Below the pieces are notes generated by a model. It was not told the origin of the DNA. It ran no database searches and saw only the letters and a list, made by a program, of their open reading frames with translations. From Nocardioides albertanoniae (GTDB lineage: Bacteria > Actinomycetota > Actinomycetes > Propionibacteriales > Nocardioidaceae): a stretch of DNA of 64,000 bases. Location: positions 478,501 to 542,500 of the forward strand of contig NZ_VFOV01000001.1 in the NCBI RefSeq assembly GCF_006716315.1, in the 5' to 3' direction. How positions within the stretch are numbered: position 1 is the stretch's first letter; each line of letters begins with the position of its first letter. The position numbers and the translations under genes are program-made. Of the stretch, positions 48,634-58,569 are shown piece by piece.

Positions 48634-51600
48634 GTGGTCGTACATCTCCACCGCGCGCCGCGGACCGATCTGCTCGCCGACTCGCTCGGCGAGCTGCTGG
48701 CGGTGCCGTCGGGGGATCCGTTCGCGACGGAGGTCGTGGTGGTGCCGGCGCGAGGGGTGGAGCGGTGGCTGTCGCAGCGGCTCTCGCATCGGCTGGGAGC
48801 GGCCGACGGGAGAGCAGACGGGATCTGTGCGGGGGTCGAGTTCCGGTCGCCGTGGTCGTTGTTCGCCGCCCTCAGAGATGGGCACAGTGCGGGCACGGGT
48901 GACGAGGATCCGTGGGCGCCGGAGTCGTTGAGCTGGCCGGTGCTGGCGGCGATCGATGCGTCGCTGGACGAGCCGTGGGCGGGCGCGCTCGCGCAGCATC
49001 TGGGGCATGGTGACGAGACAGAGGAAGGCGTGCGCCGGCGGGGGCGGCGGCTGGCGCTGGCGCGGCGGCTGGCGCGGCTGTTCGCTGCGTACGCGGACCA
49101 GCGGCCGAACCTGATCGCCGACTGGGCCGCGGGGCGCGACACCGACGGGCTCGGTGCGGAGATCGCTGAGGATCTGGCGTGGCAGCCGCCTTTGTGGCGC
49201 GAGGTCGCCGAGCGGGTCGGCGGCCCCACGCCGGTCGAGCGGCATGCGGCGACAGTGGCGCGGCTGAAGGAGTCGCCGGGGGAGTTCGCGCTGCCGGAGC
49301 GGGTGTCGTTGTTCGGGCACACCAGGCTCTCGGCGACCGATGTCGAGCTGGTCGCGGCGCTGGGCGAGCACCGGGAGGTGCACCTGTGGCTTCCGCACCC
49401 CTCCGAGGCGCTGTGGCAGGCGCTCGCCGGGCTCGACGGGTCGGTGGGACGTACGGCCGACCGGTCGCACGATGCGGTCGGGCATCCGCTGCTGGCGACG
49501 CTGGGGCGGGATACGCGGGAGCTGCAGCGGGGGCTCGCGGGTCTCGCTGCCGAGAGCGACAGTGTGGGTTTCGGCACGCTCGCCGGCGCTCGCGGCTCGA
49601 CCAACGGAGGGCTGCTCGGGTGGTTGCAGGACGACATCCGGGGCAACACGGTCGGGGAGAGGTCCGAGCGCGTGGTCGAGGCCACCGACCGCTCGGTCCA
49701 GGTGCATGCCTGCCACGGCGCGGCGCGACAGGTCGAGGTGCTCCGCGAGGTGCTGCTCGGGCTGCTCGAGGACGACCCGACGCTGGAGCCGCGCGACGTG
49801 CTCGTGATGTGCCCCGACATCGAGTCGTTCGCGCCGCTGATCGAGGCCGGCTTCGGGCTCGGTGAGATGGTCGGGGAGACCGGGCACCCCGCGCACCGAC
49901 TGCGGGTCAGGCTCGCAGACCGGTCGCTGACGCGTACGAACCCGCTGCTCGACGTGGCCACCCGGCTGCTCGATCTCGCCGGCGGCCGGGCAGGGGTGAG
50001 CGACGTACTCGATCTTGCTCATCTCGACCCCGTGCGCCGCCGGTTCGGGCTCAGCGACGACGCGCTGGAGCAGCTGGAGGACTGGGCCAAGGACTCCGGC
50101 ATCCGATGGGGCTTCGACGCGGAGCATCGCGCGCCCTTCGGGCTGGAGTCGTACGTCGCCAACACCTGGCGCTTCGGGATCGACCGGATCCTCACCGGGG
50201 TGGCCATGTCGGAGGACTCGGCGACCTGGCTCGACACCACGCTGCCGCTCGACGACGTGGGCAGCGGCTCGGTCGAGCTGGCGGGACGGTTCGCCGAGCT
50301 GGTCGACCGGTTGCAGGAGGTGACCGACGAGCTGGCCGGTGTGCATCCGCTGGGCCACTGGCTGAAGGTCATCGAGGAGGGCGTCGCGTCGCTGACGTCG
50401 GTCTCGGCCAACGACGACTGGCAGTCAGGTCAGGTGACCCGGGAGCTGTCGCGGGTGCGCGAAGGAGCCGCGGGCCACGAGGTCGACGAGCTGCGGCTGC
50501 CCGACGTGCGGGCGCTGCTGGCAGCCCGGCTGGCCGGGCGAGCGACGAGGGCCAACTTCCGCACCGGCACGCTGACCGTCTCCACGCTGGTGCCGATGCG
50601 GTCGGTGCCCCACCGGGTGGTGTGCCTGCTCGGCATGGACGACGGAGTCTTCCCGCGGGTCGGGGCCACCGACGGCGACGACCTGCTCGCGCGATCTCCG
50701 CAGACCGGTGAGCGCGACCTGCGCAGCGAGGACCGGCAGCTGTTCCTCGACGCGCTGCTGGCGGCGACCGAGACCCTGGTGGTGACCTACACGGGCGCCA
50801 ACGAGTATTCGGGGCAGCCCCGGCCGCCGGCGGTTCCCCTGGGCGAGCTGCTCGATGCGCTCGACGCGACGGCTGTCTCCGCCGACGGACGCCCGGTCTC
50901 GGCGAGCGTGACGACCAGGCATCCGCTGCAGCCGTTCGACCCGCGCAACCTGACGCCCGGGGCGCTGGTGGCGGGGCACTCCTTCTCCTTCGACAAGGCG
51001 GCCGAGGCCGGTGCCCGCGCGGCCGTCGCCGACCGCGTGGAGCCGCCGGCGTTCCTGCCCGGCCCGCTGCCGCTCGCCGCGAGCGGCGACGTCACCCTCG
51101 AGGAGCTGCTGGCCTTCTACCGGGCGCCGGTGCGCGCCTTCTTCCGAGACCGGCTCGAGCTGGCGCTGCCGCGCGACGACGACCCCCTCTCCGACGGGTT
51201 GCCCGTCGAGCTAGACGGGCTGGGGCAGTGGTCGGTGGGCGACCGCCTGCTCCACGACCTGCTCACCGGGATGTCGGAGGAGCAGGCGATCCAGCAGGAG
51301 TGGCGCCGCGGCGTACTTCCTCCGAAGTGGCTCGGCTGGCGCATCCTCACCGATGTGGTCACCAAGGCCAAGCCGATCGCCCAAGAGGCGCTGCGGGTGC
51401 GGCACGCGGGCATCTCGACCGGGCAGACGCGTGCCGTCGACGTCGAGGTCGATCTCGGCGACGGCCGGCGCCTGACCGGCACGGTGCCGCAGGTCTACGG
51501 CGACCGGCTGGCTCCGGTGACCTACTCCCGGCTGGGCGCCAAGCAGCGGATCGAGTCGTGGGTGCAGCTGACCGCGCTGGCCGCCTCCGACGAGGACCGG

Positions 51601-52035
51601 GCGTGGAGCGCCTGGACGCTCGGCCGGCCCCACAACTTCAGGTCGCGTACGCCGTTCGGGCTCTCCCAGCTCGGCCCGCTCGACCACACCGCGGTCGACG
51701 TGCTGCGCGACCTGGTGCGGCTGCGCGACCGCGGTCTCTCCGAGCCGTTGCCGCTGCCGCTGAAGACCTCGCTGGCCTACGCGCGTCAGCGCCGCACGCA
51801 GGCGAGTCCCGACGACGCGCTCTACAAGGCCGGCTGGGACTGGAAGGACGGCCGCTTCGACGGCGAGCAGTCCGACGTGGAGCAGGTGCGGGCGTGGGGC
51901 GCACGGTCGGGGATCCCCGGGCTCGACGACCAGCCCGGGACCGGCGAGGAGTTCGACGGCGAGACGACCCGCTTCGGTGCCATCGCGATGCGCGTGTGGT
52001 CGCCGTTGCTCAAGGCCGAGCAGGGGAGCTGGTGA
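48634..52035 (+). CDS. recC: Exodeoxyribonuclease V subunit gamma (RecC)
   Basis: RecC is the Chi-recognition scaffold of RecBCD, which processes double-strand breaks and degrades foreign linear DNA. The 1133-residue protein begins with the defective helicase fold (FATEVVVVPARGVERWLSQRLSHRLG, EFRSPWSLF), and later shows LLGMDDGVFPR and the C-terminal inactive-nuclease part. TAGGTT (48621-48626) ends seven bases before the GTG at 48634, making this start preferable to GTG 48604. recB follows after two bases, and order C-B-D is that of M. tuberculosis. No unusual truncation seen. Confidence 0.92.
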   Translation: MVVHLHRAPRTDLLADSLGELLAVPSGDPFATEVVVVPARGVERWLSQRLSHRLGAADGRADGICAGVEFRSPWSLFAALRDGHSAGTGDEDPWAPESLSWPVLAAIDASLDEPWAGALAQHLGHGDETEEGVRRRGRRLALARRLARLFAAYADQRPNLIADWAAGRDTDGLGAEIAEDLAWQPPLWREVAERVGGPTPVERHAATVARLKESPGEFALPERVSLFGHTRLSATDVELVAALGEHREVHLWLPHPSEALWQALAGLDGSVGRTADRSHDAVGHPLLATLGRDTRELQRGLAGLAAESDSVGFGTLAGARGSTNGGLLGWLQDDIRGNTVGERSERVVEATDRSVQVHACHGAARQVEVLREVLLGLLEDDPTLEPRDVLVMCPDIESFAPLIEAGFGLGEMVGETGHPAHRLRVRLADRSLTRTNPLLDVATRLLDLAGGRAGVSDVLDLAHLDPVRRRFGLSDDALEQLEDWAKDSGIRWGFDAEHRAPFGLESYVANTWRFGIDRILTGVAMSEDSATWLDTTLPLDDVGSGSVELAGRFAELVDRLQEVTDELAGVHPLGHWLKVIEEGVASLTSVSANDDWQSGQVTRELSRVREGAAGHEVDELRLPDVRALLAARLAGRATRANFRTGTLTVSTLVPMRSVPHRVVCLLGMDDGVFPRVGATDGDDLLARSPQTGERDLRSEDRQLFLDALLAATETLVVTYTGANEYSGQPRPPAVPLGELLDALDATAVSADGRPVSASVTTRHPLQPFDPRNLTPGALVAGHSFSFDKAAEAGARAAVADRVEPPAFLPGPLPLAASGDVTLEELLAFYRAPVRAFFRDRLELALPRDDDPLSDGLPVELDGLGQWSVGDRLLHDLLTGMSEEQAIQQEWRRGVLPPKWLGWRILTDVVTKAKPIAQEALRVRHAGISTGQTRAVDVEVDLGDGRRLTGTVPQVYGDRLAPVTYSRLGAKQRIESWVQLTALAASDEDRAWSAWTLGRPHNFRSRTPFGLSQLGPLDHTAVDVLRDLVRLRDRGLSEPLPLPLKTSLAYARQRRTQASPDDALYKAGWDWKDGRFDGEQSDVEQVRAWGARSGIPGLDDQPGTGEEFDGETTRFGAIAMRVWSPLLKAEQGSW

Positions 52036-52037
52036 CC

Positions 52038-55000
52038 ATGGAGCCCTTCGATCTCACCGGCACTCTCCCGACCGGCACCACCCTCATCGAGGCATCGGCC
52101 GGCACCGGGAAGACCTTCACCATCGGTGCGCTGGTCACGCGCTACGTCGTCGAAGGGGTCGCCACGCTCGACGAGATCCTGGCGATCACCTTCGGCCGGG
52201 CCGCTTCCCAGGAGCTGCGTGACCGGGTGCGTGCCCATCTCGTCGAGGCCGAACGGGCGTTCGCCGCGACGGTCGCCGGGCAGCGTCCGGTGCCGCTCGA
52301 CGCTCACCTCGAGCTGCTGCTGGATGTCGACGAGGACGAGATCGGCGTACGCCACGAGCGCGTGCGCGACGCGCTCGCCTCCTTCGACGGGGCGACGATC
52401 GCGACGACGCACCAGTTCTGTCAGCTCGTGCTGCGCTCGCTCGGGGTGGCCGGTGACACCGATGCCGGCGCCGAGCTGGTCGAGTCGCTCGACGAGCTGG
52501 TCGTGGAGGTCGTCGACGACCTCTATCTGAAGTGGTTCGGCGAGTCTCGCGACAGGCCGGTGTTCACCCGTGACGACGCCCTGGGGCTGGCGCGCACCGC
52601 GGTCGAGGATCCGCAGTCGGCTCTCGCCGCTGCTCCCGCCGAGGATGCGGTGGCTGGGGCGCGCGTGGAGTTCGCCGAGTCGGTGCGCGCCGAGGTCGAG
52701 CGTCGCAAGCAGCTGCGCGGTGTCCTGTCCTACGACGACCTGCTCTCCCGGCTCGCGGTCGCGCTGGAGGACGCGTCGGCGCCCGCTCGGGTGCGGATGA
52801 GACAGCGGTGGAAGATCGTGCTGGTCGACGAGTTCCAAGACACCGACCCGGTGCAGTGGCAGGTGCTCTCCCGGGCGTTCGAGGGCCACTCCACCCTGGT
52901 GCTGATCGGCGATCCCAAGCAGGCGATCTACGCCTTCCGCGGCGGCGACGTCTTCACCTATCTGACCGCCGCCCGCACGGCGCAGACCCAGGCGACGCTC
53001 GGCACCAACTGGCGCAGCGACCGGCCGCTGGTCGAGCGGCTGCAGGTGGTGCTCGGCGGCGCCGCGCTGGGCGACCCCGACATCGTGGTGCGTGGCGTCG
53101 AGGCCCACCATGCCGGGTCTCGCCTCGACGGTGCGCCGCACCCCGCGCCGTTCCGGCTACGTCGGGTCGCCAGGGACGGGTTCAGGCTCACCCGCGGCAA
53201 GATGGTCCCGGCCGGTGACGCACGCCGCCACATCGCCCGTGACCTCGCCGGCGACGTCGCCGAGCTGCTCGGCTCCGGAGCCACCTGGTGCGACTCCCCG
53301 GTGGCTGCCGGTGACGTCGCGGTCATCGTCGCCGTGCGTGAGCACGGCCTGCTCGTGCAGCGCGCGCTCCGGGCGCGCGGCATCCCGGCGGTGATGGCCG
53401 GGGGCGGCGACGTGTTCCTCACCCCCGCCGGCGAGGACTGGCTCGCGCTGCTGCAGGCGCTCGACTCGCCCCACCGTGCCCCGCTGGTGCGGGCGGCAGG
53501 GCTGAGTGTCTTCTTCGGCCACACCGCGACCGAGCTCGACGCCGGAGGCGAGGCGCTGACCTCGCGCATCGCCGACACGCTGCGTGGCTGGGCGCTGCTG
53601 CTGCGTGGCCGAGGCGTCGCCGCCCTGATCGAGGCAGCCGAGGAGCGCGGGCTCACCAGCAGGGTGCTGCAGCGGACCGACGGGGAGCGGCTGCTCACCG
53701 ACGTACGCCACCTGGGGCAGCTGCTCCACGACATCTCCGTGCGCGACTCGCTCGGGCTGCCCGCGCTGCTGACCTGGTATCGCGACGAGCGGCGTCGCTC
53801 CGCGGCCGCCGAGCGGCCGCGGCGGCTCGACTCCGACGCGGCCGCCGTGCAGATCGTCACCGTGCACGGCTCGAAGGGCCTGCAGTATCCGATCGTCTAT
53901 CTGCCCTTCGCCTACGACCTCTTCGTGCGTGACCCGGAGGTGGCACGGTTCCACGACGAGGCCGGACAGCGCACGATCGACGTCACCGGCACCGGCGCGC
54001 AGTGGGCCGCCCACGTCGAACGCCACACGGCGGAGGAGCTCGGCGAGGAGCTGCGTGACCTCTACGTCGCCCTGACCCGCGCCCAGTCGCAGGTCGTCGC
54101 CTGGTGGGCGCCGACCGCCAACACCGCCCACGGCGGGCTGCACCGGATCCTGTTCGGGCGAGGTCCCGGCCAGGCAGTGGTGCCCGACAACGTCGCGGTG
54201 CCGAGCGACGAGCACGCGGCGAGCCTGCTCGGCAACGTCGCCCGCCACGGCGGGCCCGCGGCCGAGGAGGCAGTGCCGGTCACCGCCGAGCCGTCGGTGC
54301 GTGAGGTCCCGGTCGGGGCGCTCACCGCGCGAGAGTTCGCCCGAGAGGTGGACGCCGAGTGGCGGCGTACGTCGTATTCGGGGCTGATCCGGGTCGACGA
54401 GGCGATCACGGCGACCTCGGAGCCGGAGGACGAGGGCACCGACGACGAGCCCGCCTCGCCCGAGGTCGAACCGGTCGACACCACCTCCGCCGAGCACCAT
54501 CTCTCACCGATGGCGGAGCTCCCGAAGGGAGCCGGATTCGGGTCGCTGGTCCACGCCGTGCTCGAGCACACCGACCCGTCGGCGCCCGATCTGGGCGAGG
54601 AGCTGCTGGCCAGGACACGTGAGCAGCTGCGCTGGTGGCCGGTGCCTGCCGCGGCCGAGGAGCTCGCGACCGCGATCCTGCCGCTCAACGTGACCCCGCT
54701 CGGGCCGTTGGCCGACGGTCTGCGGTTGGTGGACATCCCGCTGCGCGACCGGCTCCGCGAGCTCGACTTCGAGATCCCGCTGGCCGGCGGAGACACCCAC
54801 GCGCCGGGGGCGCCCGACCTGCGCCTGCGCGACCTCGCCCCGATCCTGCGCAATCACCTTCCGGCCGACGACCCGATGGTGACCTACGCCGACAGGCTGG
54901 AGGCTCCGCCGCTCGGCGACCAGTCGTTGCGCGGCTATCTGACCGGTTCGGTCGACGTGGTGGTGCGGCTGCCGAGCAACCGGTTCGTGGTGGTCGACTA

Positions 55001-55313
55001 CAAGACCAACTTCCTCGGCACCGACGCCTACGACTACACCCAGCCCAAGCTCGCCGAGGCGATGCTCCACTCGCACTATCCGCTGCAGGCGCTGCTCTAC
55101 TCCGCGGTCGTGCACCGGTTCCTACGGTGGCGGCTGCCCGACTACTCGCCCGACGAGCACCTCGGCGGCGTGCTCTACCTCTACGTGCGCGGCATGCTCG
55201 GACCCGAGACCCCGGTCGTCGACGGCATCCCGACCGGTGTCTTCACCTGGAACCCGCCCGCGTCGCTGGCCGTGGCGCTGTCCGACCTGCTGGACGGAGG
55301 CATGACCACATGA
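52038..55313 (+). CDS. recB: Exodeoxyribonuclease V subunit beta (RecB)
   Basis: RecB is the UvrD-like 3'-5' helicase and nuclease of RecBCD. The 1091-residue protein has Walker A ASAGTGKTFTI near the start, Walker B LVDEFQDTDPVQW, GDPKQAIYAFRGGD (motif III/IV), the later helicase motif VHGSKGLQYPIVYLPF, DLYVALTRAQ, and the C-terminal nuclease motif VVDYKTNFLG with catalytic Asp and Lys. ATG 52038 is used, with GGGGAG upstream; a GTG at 52032 overlaps the recC stop and is possible. Its stop overlaps recD by four bases. Confidence 0.97.
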   Translation: MEPFDLTGTLPTGTTLIEASAGTGKTFTIGALVTRYVVEGVATLDEILAITFGRAASQELRDRVRAHLVEAERAFAATVAGQRPVPLDAHLELLLDVDEDEIGVRHERVRDALASFDGATIATTHQFCQLVLRSLGVAGDTDAGAELVESLDELVVEVVDDLYLKWFGESRDRPVFTRDDALGLARTAVEDPQSALAAAPAEDAVAGARVEFAESVRAEVERRKQLRGVLSYDDLLSRLAVALEDASAPARVRMRQRWKIVLVDEFQDTDPVQWQVLSRAFEGHSTLVLIGDPKQAIYAFRGGDVFTYLTAARTAQTQATLGTNWRSDRPLVERLQVVLGGAALGDPDIVVRGVEAHHAGSRLDGAPHPAPFRLRRVARDGFRLTRGKMVPAGDARRHIARDLAGDVAELLGSGATWCDSPVAAGDVAVIVAVREHGLLVQRALRARGIPAVMAGGGDVFLTPAGEDWLALLQALDSPHRAPLVRAAGLSVFFGHTATELDAGGEALTSRIADTLRGWALLLRGRGVAALIEAAEERGLTSRVLQRTDGERLLTDVRHLGQLLHDISVRDSLGLPALLTWYRDERRRSAAAERPRRLDSDAAAVQIVTVHGSKGLQYPIVYLPFAYDLFVRDPEVARFHDEAGQRTIDVTGTGAQWAAHVERHTAEELGEELRDLYVALTRAQSQVVAWWAPTANTAHGGLHRILFGRGPGQAVVPDNVAVPSDEHAASLLGNVARHGGPAAEEAVPVTAEPSVREVPVGALTAREFAREVDAEWRRTSYSGLIRVDEAITATSEPEDEGTDDEPASPEVEPVDTTSAEHHLSPMAELPKGAGFGSLVHAVLEHTDPSAPDLGEELLARTREQLRWWPVPAAAEELATAILPLNVTPLGPLADGLRLVDIPLRDRLRELDFEIPLAGGDTHAPGAPDLRLRDLAPILRNHLPADDPMVTYADRLEAPPLGDQSLRGYLTGSVDVVVRLPSNRFVVVDYKTNFLGTDAYDYTQPKLAEAMLHSHYPLQALLYSAVVHRFLRWRLPDYSPDEHLGGVLYLYVRGMLGPETPVVDGIPTGVFTWNPPASLAVALSDLLDGGMTT

Positions 55314-57067
55314 TCGAGCGTTGGGAGTCCGAGGACCCCTTCGACGCGCGCCTGGCGCGGTCGGCGACGGGGCTGTTGGCATCGTTCAACCGTGAGGGCG
55401 TGCTGACCGCGGCCGACGTGCATGTGGCGACGCGTGCCTCCGACCTGGCGGGGGAGGCCCGCGACGAGGTGCGGCTGGCGGTCGCGATGGCGGTCCGTGC
55501 CGTACGCCACGGGTCGGTCTGCGTCGACCTGGCCGCCTTGCGGGAGGCCGAGGAGACGCTGCCGTGGCCGGATCCGGCCGGATGGCTCGCTGCGGTCGCC
55601 GAGAGCCCGTTGGCGACGCAGTCGCTCGTGCAGGTCGAGGACGGCCTGCTCTATCTCGACAGGTACCACCGCGAGGAGGGGCAGGTCCGCGACGACCTGC
55701 TCGCCAGGCTCGCCGCGGCCCGTCCGGTCGCCGACGAGGCGTTGCTCGAGGCGACCGCCGCCCGGCTCTTTCCGGGGGAGGGCTACGCCGAGCAGCGCTC
55801 TGCGGCGCTCGCCGCCGCCCGGCAGTCGACGACGGTGCTCACCGGCGGCCCCGGCACCGGCAAGACGACCACGGTGGCCGGGTTGCTGGCGCTGCTCACC
55901 GAGCAGTCGGAGACACCGTTGCGGATCGCATTGACCGCGCCGACCGGCAAGGCTGCGGCGCGGTTGCAGGAGGCGGTCGAAGGAGCCCAGCAGGCCGGGC
56001 AGTTCACCGCCGACGACCGTGACCGGCTGGCCGGCCTGACCGCGTCGACGCTCCACCGGCTCCTCGGATGGCGGCCGGGATCATCGACCCGGTTCAAGCA
56101 TCACCGCACCAACCGGCTGCCCCATGACGTGATCGTCGTCGACGAGACCTCGATGGTGTCGCTGACCATGATGGCCCGGCTCCTGGAGGCGGTGCGCCCC
56201 GAGGCGCGCCTCATCCTCGTCGGCGACCCCGACCAGCTGGCGTCGGTCGAAGCAGGCGCCGTGCTCTCCGACCTCGTCGCCGGACTGACGACCCGGTCGC
56301 CCGACGCGGTCGCCGCGCTCCGCACCACCCACCGCTTCGGCGGCGCGATCGGTGATCTCGCGTCCGCGCTCCGGGTCGGCGACGCCGACGCCGCGCTCGC
56401 CGTGCTCGGCTCCGCCGACCCCGCTGTCGAGCTCGTCGACCCGTCCGATGACGCCGTGATGGCCGAGGTCGAGCGCGACCTGGTCGCTCACGCCGTCGCC
56501 CTGCGCACATCCGCGCTCGCGGGTGACCGGGCGGGCAGCGTACGCATGCTCGACGAGGGGCGTCTCCTCTGCGCGCACCGTGACGGCCCGTGGGGCGTCG
56601 CCCACTGGAACCGGCAGATCGAGCGCGGCCTCTCCGAGTCCACCGGCACTCCGCTCGGCGCCGGCTGGGGCCGCGAGTGGTACGCCGGCCGTCCGGTCCT
56701 GATCACCGCCAACGACTACGGACTCGGGCTCTTCAACGGCGACACCGGGGTCACCTACGAAGACGCGGCGGGTGACCTGCGCGTGCGGATCGCGGGCGGT
56801 GCCGGCCTCGACTTCACGCCCTCGCGGCTCGGCGACGTCGAGACGCTGCACGCCATGACCGTCCACAAGTCGCAGGGCAGCCAGGCCCGGTCCGTCACCG
56901 TCCTGCTCCCACCCGACGACTCCCCGCTCCTGACCCGCGAGCTCTTCTACACCGCCGTCACCCGCGCCGAGGAATGCGTACGTGTCATCGGCTCACCCGA
57001 GTCCGTACGCGCCGCCGTCACCCACCAGGCACAACGAGCCTCCGGCCTCCGCACCCGCCTCTCCTGA
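55310..57067 (+). CDS. recD: Exodeoxyribonuclease V subunit alpha (RecD)
   Basis: RecD is the 5'-3' SF1B helicase of RecBCD. The 585-residue protein has a helical N-terminal domain, Walker A LTGGPGTGKTTTVAGLL, motif Ia LTAPTGKAAARLQEAV, Walker B VIVVDETSMVSLTMM, GDPDQLASVEAGAVLSDLV and the C-terminal VHKSQGSQ and YTAVTRA motifs. The ATG overlaps the recB stop (ATGA). Normal length for RecD. It is the last gene of the recCBD operon, ended by 21-bp repeat island 3. Confidence 0.97.
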   Translation: MIERWESEDPFDARLARSATGLLASFNREGVLTAADVHVATRASDLAGEARDEVRLAVAMAVRAVRHGSVCVDLAALREAEETLPWPDPAGWLAAVAESPLATQSLVQVEDGLLYLDRYHREEGQVRDDLLARLAAARPVADEALLEATAARLFPGEGYAEQRSAALAAARQSTTVLTGGPGTGKTTTVAGLLALLTEQSETPLRIALTAPTGKAAARLQEAVEGAQQAGQFTADDRDRLAGLTASTLHRLLGWRPGSSTRFKHHRTNRLPHDVIVVDETSMVSLTMMARLLEAVRPEARLILVGDPDQLASVEAGAVLSDLVAGLTTRSPDAVAALRTTHRFGGAIGDLASALRVGDADAALAVLGSADPAVELVDPSDDAVMAEVERDLVAHAVALRTSALAGDRAGSVRMLDEGRLLCAHRDGPWGVAHWNRQIERGLSESTGTPLGAGWGREWYAGRPVLITANDYGLGLFNGDTGVTYEDAAGDLRVRIAGGAGLDFTPSRLGDVETLHAMTVHKSQGSQARSVTVLLPPDDSPLLTRELFYTAVTRAEECVRVIGSPESVRAAVTHQAQRASGLRTRLS

Positions 57068-57072
57068 CGCCC

Positions 57073-57354
57073 GCCGAGAAGTCACTCGTGCAGGTCGAGA
57101 AGTCAGTCCTGCAGGTCGAGTGGGCATCTCGATGCCCACTCGACCTGCAGACGTGACGCTTCGACCTGCAGACGTGACGCTTCGACCTGCAGACGTGACG
57201 CTTCGACCTGCAGACGTGACGCTTCGACCTGCAGACGTGACGCTTCGACCTGCAGACGTGACGCTTCGACCTGCAGACGTGACGCTTCGACCTGCAGACG
57301 TGACGCTTCGACCTGCAGACGTGACGCTTCGACCTGCAGACGTGACGCTTCGGC
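57073..57354. repeat. 21-bp repeat island 3, most expanded copy
   Basis: Two forward units (57073-57093, 57094-57114) lead into a palindrome with a 20-bp perfect stem and TC loop (57109-57150). Ten reverse-oriented copies follow with period 21 (starts 57151, 57172, 57193 and so on to 57340); the first nine are identical, reading ACGTGACGCTTCGAC then CTGCAG, and the last ends in CGGC at 57354. Outermost bases are GCCGA at left and TCGGC at right. The island lies between convergent recD and the ACT-protein gene. The identical copies point to recent tandem growth on one arm only. There are no spacers, so it is not CRISPR. Confidence 0.93.
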
Positions 57355-57368
57355 TGGGGTGGGTCAGG

Positions 57369-57986
57369 TCACGAGCGGGCGATGGAGCTGGCGAGGGAGG
57401 CGAGGTGGCCGAGGCGGGCGAGCTCGGAGTCGAGGAAGTCGGGGCCGCCGCGGCGGCCGATGACGACGATCTCGTTGCCGTCGATGCGGGCGCCGATGAA
57501 CATGCTCTCGTCCTCGCCGTCGACCTCGAGGCGCTCGGGGCGGTCGAGCTCGATGAACGGCACGTTGTCGGGCGAGCCCTCGGTGCACTTGCCGATGCCC
57601 TTGACGCGGTGGATGCGGATGGCCCAGTCGGCGCGGAAGGTCAGCGGCAGCACGTCGACGAGTCTGTCGAGCGCCTCGGGCGCGTTCTCGGTGAGGTCCT
57701 CGACGGCCTCGAGGTCGAGGAAGAGGTTGCCGCCGGCGGCGTAGCGGGAGATCCAGACGACGTGCACGTCTTCGAGCTCGTTGCAGGCGGAGACGACGGA
57801 GTCGGGCATCGAACCCGGCGCGGTCTCGAGGAGCACGTCGTCGACTGCTCGCCCGGTGAGCTTGTCCTTCTCGACGATCTCGATCGCCTCGATGTCACCG
57901 CCGGCTTCACCGATGGCAGAGGCAAGGCGACCGAGTGAACCCGGGACATCGGGCAGCTCGACGCGTAGGAGGAACGGCATGGCCAT
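57369..57986 (-). CDS. ACT-domain protein
   Basis: A 205-residue protein with an N-terminal ACT fold, MPFLLRVELPDVPGSLGRLASAIGEAGGDIEAIEIVEKDK, the ligand-binding module of amino-acid-controlled proteins. The C-terminal part (ADWAIRIHRVKGIGKC, ESMFIGARIDGNEIVVIGRRGGPDFLDSELARLGHLASLASSIA) is GAF-like and not firmly assigned. It could sense amino acids or nucleotides; function is not known. ATG 57986 is used; an in-frame ATG two codons later is equally possible. It converges on recD, with repeat island 3 between. Confidence 0.82.
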   Translation of the reverse strand: MAMPFLLRVELPDVPGSLGRLASAIGEAGGDIEAIEIVEKDKLTGRAVDDVLLETAPGSMPDSVVSACNELEDVHVVWISRYAAGGNLFLDLEAVEDLTENAPEALDRLVDVLPLTFRADWAIRIHRVKGIGKCTEGSPDNVPFIELDRPERLEVDGEDESMFIGARIDGNEIVVIGRRGGPDFLDSELARLGHLASLASSIARS

Positions 57987-58063
57987 AGACCCTAGCGCCG
58001 CGAACCGACAGGCGCCGCACCGTCCCGATGCTCAGCGAGTGCGCGCCGGGGTCGATCGGTTGG

Positions 58064-58513
58064 CTATGCGCCGGCCGGCTCGAGCAGGAAGAGCGGGAAG
58101 ATCCGCGACGTCTTGGGCTGATACTCGCCGTAGGTCGACCACGTCTTGACCGCGTAGTCCCACCACTCGTCGCGCTCGGCACCGGAGAGCTCGCGGGCGA
58201 CGTACGCCTTCTTGGTCTCGCCGTCCTGGAGCGCCATCTCGGGGTTGACGCGGAAGTTGTTGACCCACGCCGGGTCCTTGTCGGCCCCGCCCAGCGACGC
58301 CACCGCGAGGTAGCGGCCGTCGCGCTCGACGCGCATCAGTGGCGTCTTGCGGATCTTGCCCGACTTGGCGCCGCGGTTGGTGATCAGGATGATCGGGTTG
58401 CCGTCGCGCTCGAGCACGTTGGCCTCGGTGCCGTTGGAAGCCTCGAAGGCCTCGACCTGCTCGCGCACCCATCCGGCCGTGCTCGGGGCGTACTCACCTT
58501 GAAGTTCTGTCAT
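58064..58513 (-). CDS. F420H2-dependent nitroreductase/quinone reductase family (Ddn-like)
   Basis: A 149-residue protein of the deazaflavin-dependent nitroreductase family. Segments GNPIILITNRGAKSGKIRKTPLMRVERDGRYLAVASLGGADKDPAWVNNFRVNPE match Ddn, which binds F420 in a split-barrel fold and reduces quinones with F420H2. F420 use fits an actinobacterium. It is divergent from menB (menaquinone pathway) across 56 bases; a functional link to quinones is possible but not shown. The start gives MTELQGEYAPST. Confidence 0.93.
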   Translation of the reverse strand: MTELQGEYAPSTAGWVREQVEAFEASNGTEANVLERDGNPIILITNRGAKSGKIRKTPLMRVERDGRYLAVASLGGADKDPAWVNNFRVNPEMALQDGETKKAYVARELSGAERDEWWDYAVKTWSTYGEYQPKTSRIFPLFLLEPAGA

Positions 58514-58569
58514 GTCTTCTACAACAGCCGAAAACAGCGACTATTCCAAGCCCGGATAGCCTCTGGGCC

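Noticed and set aside
57073..57354. CRISPR array
   Set aside because: Units are directly adjacent without spacers, change orientation at a palindrome, and no cas gene is present. The same applies to the other islands.
56982..57938. Open frame with ten ADVTLRP heptapeptide repeats
   Set aside because: The heptads are only translation of the 21-bp DNA repeat (21 is a multiple of 3), and the frame runs antisense through the ACT-domain gene. The two other islands give different peptides in different frames, so no repeat protein is supported.
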